The notes: generated by a model from the sequence alone, not told the origin. Counted from the stretch's first letter, positions 51,538-60,423 are shown. The stretch is 60,913 nt of DNA from an uncultured Pelagibacteraceae bacterium (GCA_902597335.1 CACJXK010000008.1:1-60913); one strand, 5' to 3'. Numbers and translations: made by a program.

Positions 51538-51686
51538 TAAAAGATTGTATATATAAATGGAGCAACAGCCGATCCTTGTGAAAGCACAATTAATCCTCCA
51601 AATAGTACTAAAACAACGATGATTGGAAGAAGCCAATATTTTTTTCTTATTTTTAAAAATTCCCAAAATTCTTTTATAAAGCTCAT
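51537..51686 (-). CDS. DUF5989-type small membrane protein, partner of the carbamoyltransferase
   Basis: A 49-aa gene: MSFIKEFWEFLKIRKKYW, then one membrane segment LLPIIVVLVLFGGLIVL, ending SAVAPFIYTIF. This is the pattern of the DUF5989 small proteins found between SxtJ-like and carbamoyltransferase genes (FLKxRKKxWLxPI, then APFIYTLF). The stop overlaps the carbamoyltransferase GTG (TAGTG). It lies three bases downstream of the SxtJ-like stop. The function is unknown, but the conserved trio suggests a membrane scaffold for carbamoylation. Confidence 0.8.
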   Translation of the reverse strand: MSFIKEFWEFLKIRKKYWLLPIIVVLVLFGGLIVLSQGSAVAPFIYTIF

Positions 51687-51689
51687 ATT

Positions 51690-52079
51690 TTAAAATTGGT
51701 TCTTCATTTTACTTTTAGGACCTGTTTTATCAATCCAATAAGTATTATTTTCTTTAAACTTTAGATTAAGTATATCCTTTTTAAATAATCGCATAATTAT
51801 AGCTATTGGTGTGACTACTAAAAAAAAGATAATTCCCATAATAATCGGGGAAATAATTTTTCCTAAAAAAAGACCAAATCTGAACCATAATTTATTTAGT
51901 GGACTTAATAAGTTTGAATTTAAAAATCCTAGAAACAAAAAGATAATAGATATTATTAATGACCATAATCTAATATTTCCATCTTTTATAAATGGATAAA
52001 TTGAAATTAATAAGAAAACTACAAAGAAAACGAAACCAAAACTTCTATTAGACCCAATCTTAATATCTTTATGATCCAT
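51690..52079 (-). CDS. SxtJ-family membrane protein
   Basis: 129 residues with about four membrane segments: two near 14-55 and two near 62-95. SNRSFGFVFFVVFLLIS near 11, SPLNKLWFRFGLFLGKIISPIIMGIIFF near 58 and TPIAIIMRLFKKD near 90 match the SxtJ-type family. SxtJ proteins accompany NodU-type carbamoyltransferases in several surface-glycan and natural-product loci. It is the first gene of sxtJ-DUF5989-carbamoyltransferase on the minus strand. Confidence 0.7.
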   Translation of the reverse strand: MDHKDIKIGSNRSFGFVFFVVFLLISIYPFIKDGNIRLWSLIISIIFLFLGFLNSNLLSPLNKLWFRFGLFLGKIISPIIMGIIFFLVVTPIAIIMRLFKKDILNLKFKENNTYWIDKTGPKSKMKNQF

Positions 52080-52135
52080 GTAATCAAATATATAGACTAT
52101 AATAAAACTTTGTATAAGAAATATCTATTATAGGA

Positions 52136-53917
52136 TTAAATTAAACCTTTTTGAGGTTTCATATCGCTTTTATTAATTCCAGCAACTTGTACTGGTTTTT
52201 TCATAGCATCTCTTCTAAATGGTTCACCTAATTCTTGATTTAAAATAACTTCGATAAATGTTGTTATTCCTTGTTTTTGATCTTCACAAGATTGTTTTAT
52301 AGCTTTTGTAGTTTCTTCCATTGTTTTTACAGTAACACCCTTTAAACCGCATGCATTGGCTACTTTTGCATAACTTAATTCAGGATCGAGTTCTGTACCT
52401 ACGAAATTATCATCAAACCATAATATAGAATTTCTCTTCTCAGCACCCCATTGATAGTTTCTAAATATTACCATTGTAATAGCAGGCCATTCTTCTCTAG
52501 CACAAGAGCTCATTTCATTCATACTTATCCCAAAAGCACCATCTCCAGCAAAACCTATTACTGGAGTATCTGGACAACCAATTTTTGCACCTAATATAGA
52601 TGGGAATCCATATCCACATGGGCCAAATAAACCTGGAGCTAAATATTTCCTTGGTTTTTCAAATGTAGGATAAGCATTACCTATTGCACAATTGTTTCCA
52701 ATATCACTCGATATAATTACATCCTCTGGCATTCCTGCTTGAATAGCTCTCCAAGCTTGTCTAGGCGACATTCTATCTGAATCTCTTTCTCTTGCTTCTT
52801 TATTCCAAACAGTTCCAGGATCGTCTTCTTCATGATCTAAACCAGTAAGTGTTTGAAGCCATGCAGATTTAGTTTTATGAATTAAATTTTTTCTTTCCTC
52901 TCTACCACTGTCACCTGCAGTTGATGAAAGTTTTTCTAATATTTGTTGAGACACCATTTTAGCATCTCCACAAATCCCAACTGTTACTTTTTTTGTGAGA
53001 CCAATTCTATCCGGGTTCATATCTACTTGAATAATTTTTGCTTTTTTTGGCCAATAATCAATTCCATATCCTGGTAACGTTGAGAAAGGATTTAATCTTG
53101 TTCCCAATGCAAGAACAACATCAGCTTTTGAGATCAATTCCATACCAGCTTTGGATCCATTATACCCCAAAGGTCCAACTGCTAAAGGATGACTTCCAGG
53201 GAAGCTATCATTATGTTGATATCCATTGCAAACTGGTGCATCTAATTTTTCTGCAAGTTTTTTACAATCTTCTATTGCATCACCGATTACAACCCCAGCT
53301 CCTGATAATATTACCGGGAATTTTGCCTCTGATAATAATTTTGCCGCCTTATCAATTGCTTCCTTACCTCCACCTTGCCTTTCAAATCTTACAATAGGAG
53401 GTAGTTCAATATCTATAACTTGAGTCCAATAATCTCTTGGAACATTAATTTGTGCTGGTGCCGATCCTCTAAATGCTTTTTCTATAACTCTATTTAATAC
53501 TTCTGCCATTCTTGAAGGGTCTCTAACTTCTTCTTGATAACAAACCATATCTTTAAATAAATTCATTTGTTCAACTTCTTGAAAGCCACCCTGTCCCATA
53601 GTTTTATTAGCTGCTTGAGGAGTAACTAATAATAATGGAGTATGGTTCCAATAAGCTGTTTTTATTGGAGTTACTAAACCAGTTATTCCTGGCCCATTTT
53701 GAGCAATAACCATTGACATTTTTCCCGTTGCTCTTGTATATCCATCAGCAATTAAACCACCATTTGTCTCATGAGCAACATCCCAAAAAGTAATACCTGC
53801 TTTAGGAAATAAATCAGAAATTGCCATAAAGGCCGATCCTATAATTCCAAATGAATGTTCAATCCCATGCATTTGAAGAACTTTTATAAACGCTTCTTCA
53901 GTTGTCATTTTGGTCAT
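52136..53917 (-). CDS. xsc: Sulfoacetaldehyde acetyltransferase
   Basis: A 593-aa thiamine-diphosphate enzyme. The N-terminal PYR domain has the catalytic Glu in VAHETNGGLIADGYTRATGK; the PP domain has GFAGDGAFGISMNEMSS for Mg-ThDP. NGPGITGLVTPIKTAYWNHTPLL and GGFQEVEQMNLF are typical of Xsc rather than acetolactate synthase. It converts sulfoacetaldehyde plus phosphate to acetyl phosphate and sulfite, the key step in taurine and isethionate use. It is divergent from suyAB across 90 bp. No taurine transaminase or phosphotransacetylase is in the window. Confidence 0.9.
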   Translation of the reverse strand: MTKMTTEEAFIKVLQMHGIEHSFGIIGSAFMAISDLFPKAGITFWDVAHETNGGLIADGYTRATGKMSMVIAQNGPGITGLVTPIKTAYWNHTPLLLVTPQAANKTMGQGGFQEVEQMNLFKDMVCYQEEVRDPSRMAEVLNRVIEKAFRGSAPAQINVPRDYWTQVIDIELPPIVRFERQGGGKEAIDKAAKLLSEAKFPVILSGAGVVIGDAIEDCKKLAEKLDAPVCNGYQHNDSFPGSHPLAVGPLGYNGSKAGMELISKADVVLALGTRLNPFSTLPGYGIDYWPKKAKIIQVDMNPDRIGLTKKVTVGICGDAKMVSQQILEKLSSTAGDSGREERKNLIHKTKSAWLQTLTGLDHEEDDPGTVWNKEARERDSDRMSPRQAWRAIQAGMPEDVIISSDIGNNCAIGNAYPTFEKPRKYLAPGLFGPCGYGFPSILGAKIGCPDTPVIGFAGDGAFGISMNEMSSCAREEWPAITMVIFRNYQWGAEKRNSILWFDDNFVGTELDPELSYAKVANACGLKGVTVKTMEETTKAIKQSCEDQKQGITTFIEVILNQELGEPFRRDAMKKPVQVAGINKSDMKPQKGLI

Positions 53918-53946
53918 AGTTGAGCCTTTCTAAAATCTTTTTTTAT

Positions 53947-53974
53947 TTGTTAAAGTTTCTGATTAATATATAAG
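53947..53974 (+). promoter_or_regulatory. Candidate promoter of suyAB in the xsc-suyA divergent region
   Basis: TTGTTA (53947-53952), a 16-bp spacer and TATAAG (53969-53974) lie 33 bp upstream of the suyA ATG. The whole divergent region (53918-54007) is only 90 bp, so xsc and suyAB probably share control. I see no convincing repeat for a regulator. Confidence 0.35.
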
Positions 53975-54007
53975 ATTAACGAAAATTCAAATAAAGAAAT
54001 CGTCACA

Positions 54008-54295
54008 ATGTCTAACACAGATATAATAATCCACGATGAAAAAGACAATGTAGGTGTTGTTGTTATTGAAAAAATAACGCCAAATCAAGACTGTAATTGT
54101 TGGATTATGGAAAATGATAAATCTGTGTCAATTCAATCAAAAAATGAAATACCTTTAGGTCATAAAATTGCGATGGTTGACTTAAATGAAGGGGATACAA
54201 TTTTAAAATATGGACATGATATTGGAAAAGTAGTTAAAAATATTAAAAAAGGCGAGCATGTTCATGTTCATAATGTAAAAACGAAAAAGTGGTAA
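54008..54295 (+). CDS. suyA: (2R)-sulfolactate sulfo-lyase small subunit (SAF domain)
   Basis: A 95-aa SAF/UxaA N-terminal domain: HDEKDNVGVVVIEKITPNQDCNCWIMEND, then EIPLGHKIAMVDLNEGD and a C-terminal IKKGEHVHVHNVK. As a separate small protein upstream of a UxaA-large-type subunit it fits SuyA, which together with SuyB cleaves 3-sulfolactate to pyruvate and sulfite. The alternatives are altronate or galactarate dehydratase small subunits. The xsc, TauE and Apr neighbours favour the sulfonate role. Confidence 0.82.
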   Translation: MSNTDIIIHDEKDNVGVVVIEKITPNQDCNCWIMENDKSVSIQSKNEIPLGHKIAMVDLNEGDTILKYGHDIGKVVKNIKKGEHVHVHNVKTKKW

Positions 54296-54298
54296 TAC

Positions 54299-55465
54299 AT
54301 GGAAATTCCAAAAAGTTTTTTAGGGTATAAAAGAGAAAACGGAAGAGCTGGAACACGTAATCATGTTATAATTCTTCCTGTTGATGATATTTCAAATGCT
54401 TGTGCTGAAGCTGTAGCAAATAATATTAAGGGCACTATAGCTTTACCTCATTCTTATGGGCGATTACAGTTTGGTGCTGACTTAGAACTACACTTTAGAA
54501 CAATGATCGGAACAGGAAAAAATCCAAATGTAGCAGCAGTAATAGTTATAGGAATTGAGCCCAAGTGGACAAAAAGAATTGTTGATGCGATTGCAACTAC
54601 AGGAAAACCAGTTGAAGGATTTAGTATAGAAGGTGTAGGTGATATAGATACAATTGCAAAAGTATCAAAAAAAGCACAAGAATTTTCAATGTGGGCATCT
54701 GAGAAACAAAGAGAAGAATGTCCTCTAAGTGACTTATGGATTTCAGTTAAATGTGGTGAATCTGATACAACATCTGGACTAGCATCAAACCCAACAGTTG
54801 GAAATCTTATGGACAAATTGGAGCCATTAGGAGTTCATTTATGTTTTGGTGAAACATCAGAATTAACAGGAGCTGAAACCGTTTGTGAAAAAAGAGGTAA
54901 AACAGCTGAGGCACAAGCAAAATTTAAAAAAACATGGAACGATTATAATGATTTTATTTTGAAAGAAGCAACTGACGATCTGTCTGAAAGTCAACCTACA
55001 GCGGGAAATATAGCAGGTGGATTGACGACTATTGAAGAAAAGGCTTTTGGTAACTTTCAAAAAATTGGTGGATGTCAATTTATAGATGTACTGGAACCTG
55101 CAGAGGAGCCAACAAAAGGAGCTGGTTTATACTTTATGGACACATCATCAGCTGCAGCAGAATGTGTTACTTTACAAGCTGCTGGTGGCTTTAATATTCA
55201 CCTATTTCCAACAGGACAAGGTAATATTATTGGAAATCCAATAGAACCAGTGATTAAATTGACAGCAAATCCACTAACTGCAAAAACTATGAGCGAGCAT
55301 ATTGATGTTGATGTATCTAAAATTCTTTCAAGAGAAATGAATTTAAGTCAAGCTGGTGATGAGTTGATAAAATCAACTATTAGAGTTGCAAATGGAAGAT
55401 TAACCTGTGCAGAAGCATTGGGTCATAAAGAGTTTGTAATGACTAAACTGTATAGAAGCGCCTAG
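54299..55465 (+). CDS. suyB: (2R)-sulfolactate sulfo-lyase large subunit
   Basis: A 388-aa UxaA-family large subunit starting [24 protein letters not shown], with GCGE-like [21 protein letters not shown] near 150 and a C-terminal [22 protein letters not shown] near 302. Cysteines in [15 protein letters not shown] and GGCQFID may bind iron. SuyB is about 390 aa, which fits. It begins 4 bp after suyA. Together they release sulfite and pyruvate from 3-sulfolactate, a breakdown product of cysteate and dihydroxypropanesulfonate. It is convergent with tauE, with the stops adjacent. Confidence 0.85.
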   Translation: MEIPKSFLGYKRENGRAGTRNHVIILPVDDISNACAEAVANNIKGTIALPHSYGRLQFGADLELHFRTMIGTGKNPNVAAVIVIGIEPKWTKRIVDAIATTGKPVEGFSIEGVGDIDTIAKVSKKAQEFSMWASEKQREECPLSDLWISVKCGESDTTSGLASNPTVGNLMDKLEPLGVHLCFGETSELTGAETVCEKRGKTAEAQAKFKKTWNDYNDFILKEATDDLSESQPTAGNIAGGLTTIEEKAFGNFQKIGGCQFIDVLEPAEEPTKGAGLYFMDTSSAAAECVTLQAAGGFNIHLFPTGQGNIIGNPIEPVIKLTANPLTAKTMSEHIDVDVSKILSREMNLSQAGDELIKSTIRVANGRLTCAEALGHKEFVMTKLYRSA

Positions 55466-56551
55466 TTACTTTTTCAATTTAGCTAACCTTGAATCGTTCC
55501 AATTGGAATAAACTCTTCTTATCATTGCTGCGCCAACTCCAAGAACTACTGCAAGCAGCACTGAAGTAAGGCCATAAAATATTGGCATATCTTCTGAAAA
55601 ACTTAAAATAAATTGACTTAAAGTTCCTAAGTTTTCGGTTGTATTTACACCAGCATTAATAGAATTTTCATCTTTGATAAAAGTATCGTATGCGATAGCG
55701 ATACCAACTAGTAGTAAAAGAATTGCTAAAATGGTTTTGAATTCTGAACTATCAATTTTTTCTCCAATTTTTTGACCAAACTGTACTCCAATTATTGATC
55801 CTAAGATTAAAACAAAAACTAAAATTAAATCTATTGTTCCATAATTTAATGCATGAAGAATAGTTACAATTGCACTTACAAATATAGTTACAAAAAGAGA
55901 AGTACCTGGAATGAGTCTTGTTGGCATTCCTATAATGTAAATCATTGCAGGAACTAATATAAAAGCACCACCTATACCCATAATTGCTGCTATAAAACCA
56001 ACAATTAAACCAATTATAATTGGAGTGAACGCACTTTCATAAAGTTGAGATTTTTTAAAACGCATTCTCAAAGGCAATCCATGTATCCAATAGTGTTTAT
56101 GTAATTTTTTTCTTTCAGTAATTTTTTTTCTAGCTTTATCAATCTCTGAAACACCTTGAATTAGCATAAAGGTTCCTAAAATTGCTAGGATGTACATATA
56201 TGCAAGAGAAATAACTACATTTATTTTTCCAATATCTTTAAAATATGAAAAAGTAATAATTCCAAGAACTGTTCCTACTATCCCACCTATTACAATCATG
56301 AACCCCATTTTATAGTCAAGCGTTCCTTTAAGATAGTGTGTTGTAGAACCTGAAACAGAAGTTCCAAGAATGTTGCTTGCTTCATTTGGAACAGCATAAA
56401 TTGGTGGCACACCCATAAAAATTAAAAATGGTGTCATTAAAAACCCTCCACCTACTCCAAATAAACCTGATAAAATACCTACAGCTAAACTTAAACCAAA
56501 AATGTATAAGATATTGATTTCAACTTGTGCAATTGGAAGAAAATACTCCAT
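55466..56551 (-). CDS. TauE/SafE-family exporter (probable sulfite exporter)
   Basis: A 361-aa protein with about nine membrane segments. The repeats are LSGLFGVGGGFLMTPFLIFMGVPP near 33 and GFIAAIMGIGGAFILVPAMIYI near 193. It has an extra charged loop (about 140-165) and a C-terminal helix with a basic end RRVYSNWNDSRLAKLKK. It is larger than the other two TauE copies. Its place between suyAB/xsc and the apr operon supports export of excess sulfite, as for TauE in taurine degraders. It follows the small gene downstream of aprA by 49 bp on the same strand. Confidence 0.85.
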   Translation of the reverse strand: MEYFLPIAQVEINILYIFGLSLAVGILSGLFGVGGGFLMTPFLIFMGVPPIYAVPNEASNILGTSVSGSTTHYLKGTLDYKMGFMIVIGGIVGTVLGIITFSYFKDIGKINVVISLAYMYILAILGTFMLIQGVSEIDKARKKITERKKLHKHYWIHGLPLRMRFKKSQLYESAFTPIIIGLIVGFIAAIMGIGGAFILVPAMIYIIGMPTRLIPGTSLFVTIFVSAIVTILHALNYGTIDLILVFVLILGSIIGVQFGQKIGEKIDSSEFKTILAILLLLVGIAIAYDTFIKDENSINAGVNTTENLGTLSQFILSFSEDMPIFYGLTSVLLAVVLGVGAAMIRRVYSNWNDSRLAKLKK

Positions 56552-56600
56552 AAGCAGTAACTATTCTTCTAATAGTTGAAAGTCAATAAGTATGAATGTT

Positions 56601-56747
56601 TTATATAAAATTTTGAGCAGTGCTTAAGATTATAATGCCCCAAGCAAAGAAAATAAAAAGATATAAAAATGATTTAATTATTTTGCTTAATTGATTTTCA
56701 AATAATGAAGGTAATTTTTTTAAATTTTGATTTATTATTTGAAACAT
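56601..56747 (-). CDS. Small single-helix membrane protein downstream of the apr operon
   Basis: 48 residues from ATG at 56747: MFQIINQNLKKLPSLFENQL, then a basic turn and one membrane segment FLYLFIFFAWGIIILST, ending AQNFI. It fills the 246-bp gap between tauE and the 116-aa gene and is co-directional with both. The ribosome site is weak (GCGAG). The hydrophobic-plus-amphipathic layout looks like a real small membrane protein rather than chance. It may belong to the apr-tauE transcript. No family is recognised. Confidence 0.5.
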   Translation of the reverse strand: MFQIINQNLKKLPSLFENQLSKIIKSFLYLFIFFAWGIIILSTAQNFI

Positions 56748-56797
56748 ACTCGCGGGATACCACAAGTTGTATTAAAAGCAAATAATTTTTTACATAT

Positions 56798-57148
56798 TTA
56801 AAAGATTGTTGCCCCAAAAACTTTAACCTCATCCCCTTCGTCTCCAAGAACAAGTCGGCCTAAAAAATCTCCTGGTATTTCAGTGCTAGTTTGTTTGTAC
56901 AGTATGGTTATATAAAGTCCACGTCTTAAGCACCCTATTGCCTTACAGCCTTCTGCTAAACTTGAAATAAGTTTATTACTTGCCCATTGCTTACCTAACT
57001 CAACCTCATTTGCTCCATACATCATCTGTGATGACAAATCCCTTGTAAATCCACCATAATCTTTAATATTTGAGGATTTAACTAAGTTTGCCCAAATAGG
57101 TTCGGCAATTTTAATAATTTCCTCATCGGATTTATCTAATAATGCCAT
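56798..57148 (-). CDS. Unknown protein immediately downstream of aprA
   Basis: 116 residues, soluble, with no signal or membrane segment. Helical start MALLDKSDEEIIKIAEPIWANLVKSSN (shown in part: DEEIIKIAEPIWANLVKSSN), a GANEVELGKQWASNKLISSL stretch, then CKAIGCLRRGLYITILYKQ with two cysteines five apart, and a short beta-rich end. I do not recognise a domain. It starts 17 bp after aprA, so it is almost certainly in the aprMBA operon and could help APS reductase or sulfite handling. The function is open. Confidence 0.6.
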   Translation of the reverse strand: MALLDKSDEEIIKIAEPIWANLVKSSNIKDYGGFTRDLSSQMMYGANEVELGKQWASNKLISSLAEGCKAIGCLRRGLYITILYKQTSTEIPGDFLGRLVLGDEGDEVKVFGATIF

Positions 57149-57165
57149 TTTATGATCTATTGAGT

Positions 57166-59022
57166 CTAAGAAGCTTCTTTTTTCTCTTTTTCATCAACTA
57201 TATGATAAACAGGTGCCTTTTCCATAGTAAACTTACCTGTCTTTGGGTCTCTTCTAGATAAAGTTAGGCAATGCCAATTTTCATCATCTAGTTTCATATA
57301 ATCGCCTCTGTAGTAATATCCTGGCCAACGAGTTTCTTGTCTAAACAAGGTATGTTCTGTAACGCATTGAGATGTGATAGTTCTATGTTTAAGCTCCCAG
57401 GCTCTCATCAGTTGGTGATAGTCCTCGGCTCCTACATTTTCTAGATCTTCTTCAAGCCATGCAAGTAGTTCTAAACCTTTTTTTAGAGTATTTTCGTTAG
57501 TCATGTAATTGTAGCTAATACCACCTACATACTCATCCATAATTTTTTGCAATCTTTGTAAGCCTTGGATTGGTGAAATATAACTCGGAGATACAGTTCC
57601 TCCAGTTATTTCGTTTCTTCCAACAGTATAATTTTCGAGTGGTTTATAGATAGTTTCTTTAAAATCATCACATTGCTTATCGCTTACCTTAATATCATTA
57701 GCTTTTTGATCTTCTATGTATTTCACAGCAGCTTTTGCAGCTAATCTTCCCTCAGTAAATGACCCAGATGAAAATTTGTGAGCACTTCCACCCACTGTAT
57801 CACCAGCTCCAAATAAGCCCTCTATTGTCGTCATTCTATTATATCCCCAGAAATATTCAGGTGGAGATAAATCCTCTGGTCCACTAACCCATGCTCCTGA
57901 GCATGTAGCATGAGAACCCATAACATATGGTTCAGATGTTGTTAATTCTGGGTTTGTATATTTTGGATCAATATTTTGAGAAGCCCATACCACTGCTTGT
58001 CCAACTGTCATTCCTAAGAAGTTTTCCCATCCAACTGTTTCTAGGTGTGGATCTTGGAATGCTTCTTTCGTAACCATATGAATTGGCCCGCCACCTGCCA
58101 TAGTCTCTTGAATAAAGGCATGGTTACGTAAACATGTAGGAGTAGGATGATGATCAATGTATTCTCCAACTAATTCTTTTGTTTTTTCGTACCATTTTTT
58201 CTCATAATTTTCACCATTTGCATTTTGAGTATATGTTTTTAAATGTAAAAAATATGCTCCAACAGGACCATAACCATCTTTAAATCTACAGAGTACAATT
58301 CTATTCTCCATTTGAGTCATTTTTGCTCCTGCAGCAATAGGTAATGCATATGCTGATCCATTACTCCATGGCGCATACCAAGTTCTTCCCATTCCCTCAC
58401 CAACAGCTCTAGGTTTGAAGATATGTGAAGCCCCACCTGCAGCGACAATAACTGTTTTTGATTTAAATACGTGGTAGTCACCAGTTCTCATATTAAATCC
58501 AACTGCACCACCAACTCTATTTTCATTGTTCTCATCCATTAAAAGATGAGTGATCATTATTCTATTGTAAATTTTATCCGCAGATTTTTTTGCTGCTTCT
58601 GCAACAATTGGTTTGTAACTTTCACCGTGTATCATTATTTGCCATTTACCCTCTCTTTGATAACGGCCTGTCTCTTTATTTTTCATCATAGGTAGACCCC
58701 ACTCATCAAACATGTGAACAGTTGAATCTACATGACGCGCCATGTCATATCCAAGATCCTCTCTAACCAAACCCATTAAATCATTTCTCGCATATCTTAC
58801 GTGGTCCTCTGGTTGGTTTTCACCCCACTGCATTCCCATGTAGCAATTGATTGCATATAGACCTTGAGCTACAGCGCCACTTCTATCTATATTAGCCTTT
58901 TCAACACAAACTATTTTTAAATCTCTTCCCCAATGTCTAGCTTCGAAAGTTGCTCCAGTTCCAGCCATGCCTCCACCGACAACTAAGATATCACAATTTT
59001 CTACAATCGTTTTTCTAGCCAT
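57166..59022 (-). CDS. aprA: Adenylylsulfate reductase alpha subunit
   Basis: A 618-aa FAD flavoprotein of the fumarate-reductase/AprA family. The N-terminal FAD motif is DILVVGGGMAGTGATFEAR, with DRSGAVAQGLYAINCY near 47 and the RNHAFIQETMAGGGP region near 285. In a sulfite-producing chemo-organotroph it would run in the oxidative direction, joining AMP and sulfite to APS with electron release. It overlaps aprB by one base. The neighbours aprB and aprM complete the membrane-linked complex. No ATP sulfurylase is in the window. Confidence 0.94.
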   Translation of the reverse strand: MARKTIVENCDILVVGGGMAGTGATFEARHWGRDLKIVCVEKANIDRSGAVAQGLYAINCYMGMQWGENQPEDHVRYARNDLMGLVREDLGYDMARHVDSTVHMFDEWGLPMMKNKETGRYQREGKWQIMIHGESYKPIVAEAAKKSADKIYNRIMITHLLMDENNENRVGGAVGFNMRTGDYHVFKSKTVIVAAGGASHIFKPRAVGEGMGRTWYAPWSNGSAYALPIAAGAKMTQMENRIVLCRFKDGYGPVGAYFLHLKTYTQNANGENYEKKWYEKTKELVGEYIDHHPTPTCLRNHAFIQETMAGGGPIHMVTKEAFQDPHLETVGWENFLGMTVGQAVVWASQNIDPKYTNPELTTSEPYVMGSHATCSGAWVSGPEDLSPPEYFWGYNRMTTIEGLFGAGDTVGGSAHKFSSGSFTEGRLAAKAAVKYIEDQKANDIKVSDKQCDDFKETIYKPLENYTVGRNEITGGTVSPSYISPIQGLQRLQKIMDEYVGGISYNYMTNENTLKKGLELLAWLEEDLENVGAEDYHQLMRAWELKHRTITSQCVTEHTLFRQETRWPGYYYRGDYMKLDDENWHCLTLSRRDPKTGKFTMEKAPVYHIVDEKEKKEAS

Positions 59023-59492
59023 TAATAATAAACTCCTTTTTTAAAAGCACTCTTATCAACTTTTGGTAACTCTTTATTTGTATTTAATCCCTCTGGTTCT
59101 GAATATAAAATTTGAGAGTTAATCTCTCCTTGATTTGGCTTATCACCATCTGCTAATTTTGGAATAAACTTTCCCCAAGGTTTGGTTGTTATAGGCGAAA
59201 CAAAATTCTTCTCAGTTCCATTTCTAAATTTTATTCTCCAAGATATAGTTCCTTTTTCTTCTTCTCTTCTTACTCTTACACTATGACCCATAGGAGCAAA
59301 ATCTGCATAACCTCTTACATCAATTGCATGGTTAGGACATGCTTTTACACATGAATAACATTCCCAACAAAAGTTTGGCTCAATATTTTTTGCTCTTCTT
59401 ATCGTTTCATCGATATGCATTATATCTGATGGACAAATATCCACACAATGACCACAGCCATCACATCTAGTCATGTAAACAAAAGTTGACAT
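59022..59492 (-). CDS. aprB: Adenylylsulfate reductase beta subunit (two [4Fe-4S])
   Basis: 156 residues. Two ferredoxin clusters are bound by CDGCGHCVDICPSD near 10-22 and CWECYSCVKACPNHA near 42-55, followed by a C-terminal tail that wraps AprA in known structures. AprB carries electrons from the AprA flavin to the membrane partner. It is preceded by aprM (34-bp gap) and overlaps aprA by one base. Confidence 0.95.
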   Translation of the reverse strand: MSTFVYMTRCDGCGHCVDICPSDIMHIDETIRRAKNIEPNFCWECYSCVKACPNHAIDVRGYADFAPMGHSVRVRREEEKGTISWRIKFRNGTEKNFVSPITTKPWGKFIPKLADGDKPNQGEINSQILYSEPEGLNTNKELPKVDKSAFKKGVYY

Positions 59493-59526
59493 AATTTATA
59501 TTTTCTCCTTTAAGTTTTTTATCATA

Positions 59527-60327
59527 TTAATAATGTTTTGGCTCTTCTCTTTTTATACCTAGGCCAAATTGCTCAGGAGCATCGGCTTCTGGTGGAAGAT
59601 TATCTCTAGATCCGTCAGCCTCTGCTAAATTTTTCTGTAAAGCGGCACCAGGTTTATAAAACATATGTGCAAATTTAGACCAATATACACCACCAAATAA
59701 AACTAAATTTGCAATTATAAATAATCCTAAAAATACAAAATCATCCCATCTGCCTACTAAGTTTAAAGATTGAAGATATGACCAAATTAATCCGAATAAT
59801 GAGGATGCAATCAATGCAAGTACAAATAAGTCTGCTTGGATTATTCTGTACCATGGTTGAGCTTCCGAGTAGACATCAACTCTTAAAAAAAACCAAAACC
59901 AACCACCACCTAGAACTGTTAAAGCTGCACCAACATGCCAAATGATTGGCCAAATGGCAGGTGTTACTGAATTTGGAGAAGTATAAAAAAATATCATCAC
60001 AACTGATCCAACCCAAAACAGAATTGTTCCATACATTCCCATTACATGTGCCAATCTTCTTTTACCTGCTCCTAACTCAGAAGTAGTTGCTATATCACTT
60101 GCAATAGTCTTTGATATTACTGATATTCTTTCAGACGTTGTTAACTCCTTTTTAGCTGACAATTTTGCTTTTTTTGCATTTTGAAAAAAGTATTTAACAT
60201 TTTTTTTATGGATAATATCCATAACAGTCCCCACTAGTATTAAAACACCCATAAGTATAACGAACGATTGCATTAAAATAGCCGGTACACTCTGGGATAA
60301 AATAAAAAATGGATTTGTTGAAATCAT
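59527..60327 (-). CDS. aprM: AprM-like membrane anchor of APS reductase
   Basis: A 266-aa protein with about five or six membrane segments (near 14-38, 92-112, 123-147, 163-186 and 196-215). Histidines in LAHVMG, IIWHVGAAL and FAHMFYKPG could bind heme, as in NarI/HdrE-like quinone-linked cytochromes. Its place upstream of aprBA fits AprM, which passes electrons from sulfite oxidation to quinones. A GGAAGGAA ribosome site is 7 nt before the ATG. The C-terminal 35 residues are hydrophilic and cytoplasmic. Confidence 0.85.
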   Translation of the reverse strand: MISTNPFFILSQSVPAILMQSFVILMGVLILVGTVMDIIHKKNVKYFFQNAKKAKLSAKKELTTSERISVISKTIASDIATTSELGAGKRRLAHVMGMYGTILFWVGSVVMIFFYTSPNSVTPAIWPIIWHVGAALTVLGGGWFWFFLRVDVYSEAQPWYRIIQADLFVLALIASSLFGLIWSYLQSLNLVGRWDDFVFLGLFIIANLVLFGGVYWSKFAHMFYKPGAALQKNLAEADGSRDNLPPEADAPEQFGLGIKREEPKHY

Positions 60328-60423
60328 TATGGTGTTCCTTCCGCAATTGGATTCTTAGTATACTTATTAAAATAGATCAACTACGATAAAGTGACATTTT
60401 AGCACTGGTATATTGTTAAAAAT

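Noticed and set aside
51538..51666. 43-residue N-terminal extension of the carbamoyltransferase
   Set aside because: It reads the DUF5989-type small gene in the wrong frame; homologous carbamoyltransferases begin at the ILGISAFYHDSAACIL segment.
54454..54816. A 120-codon antisense frame within suyB
   Set aside because: Shadow of the suyB frame; no start signal, and the sense gene is well supported.
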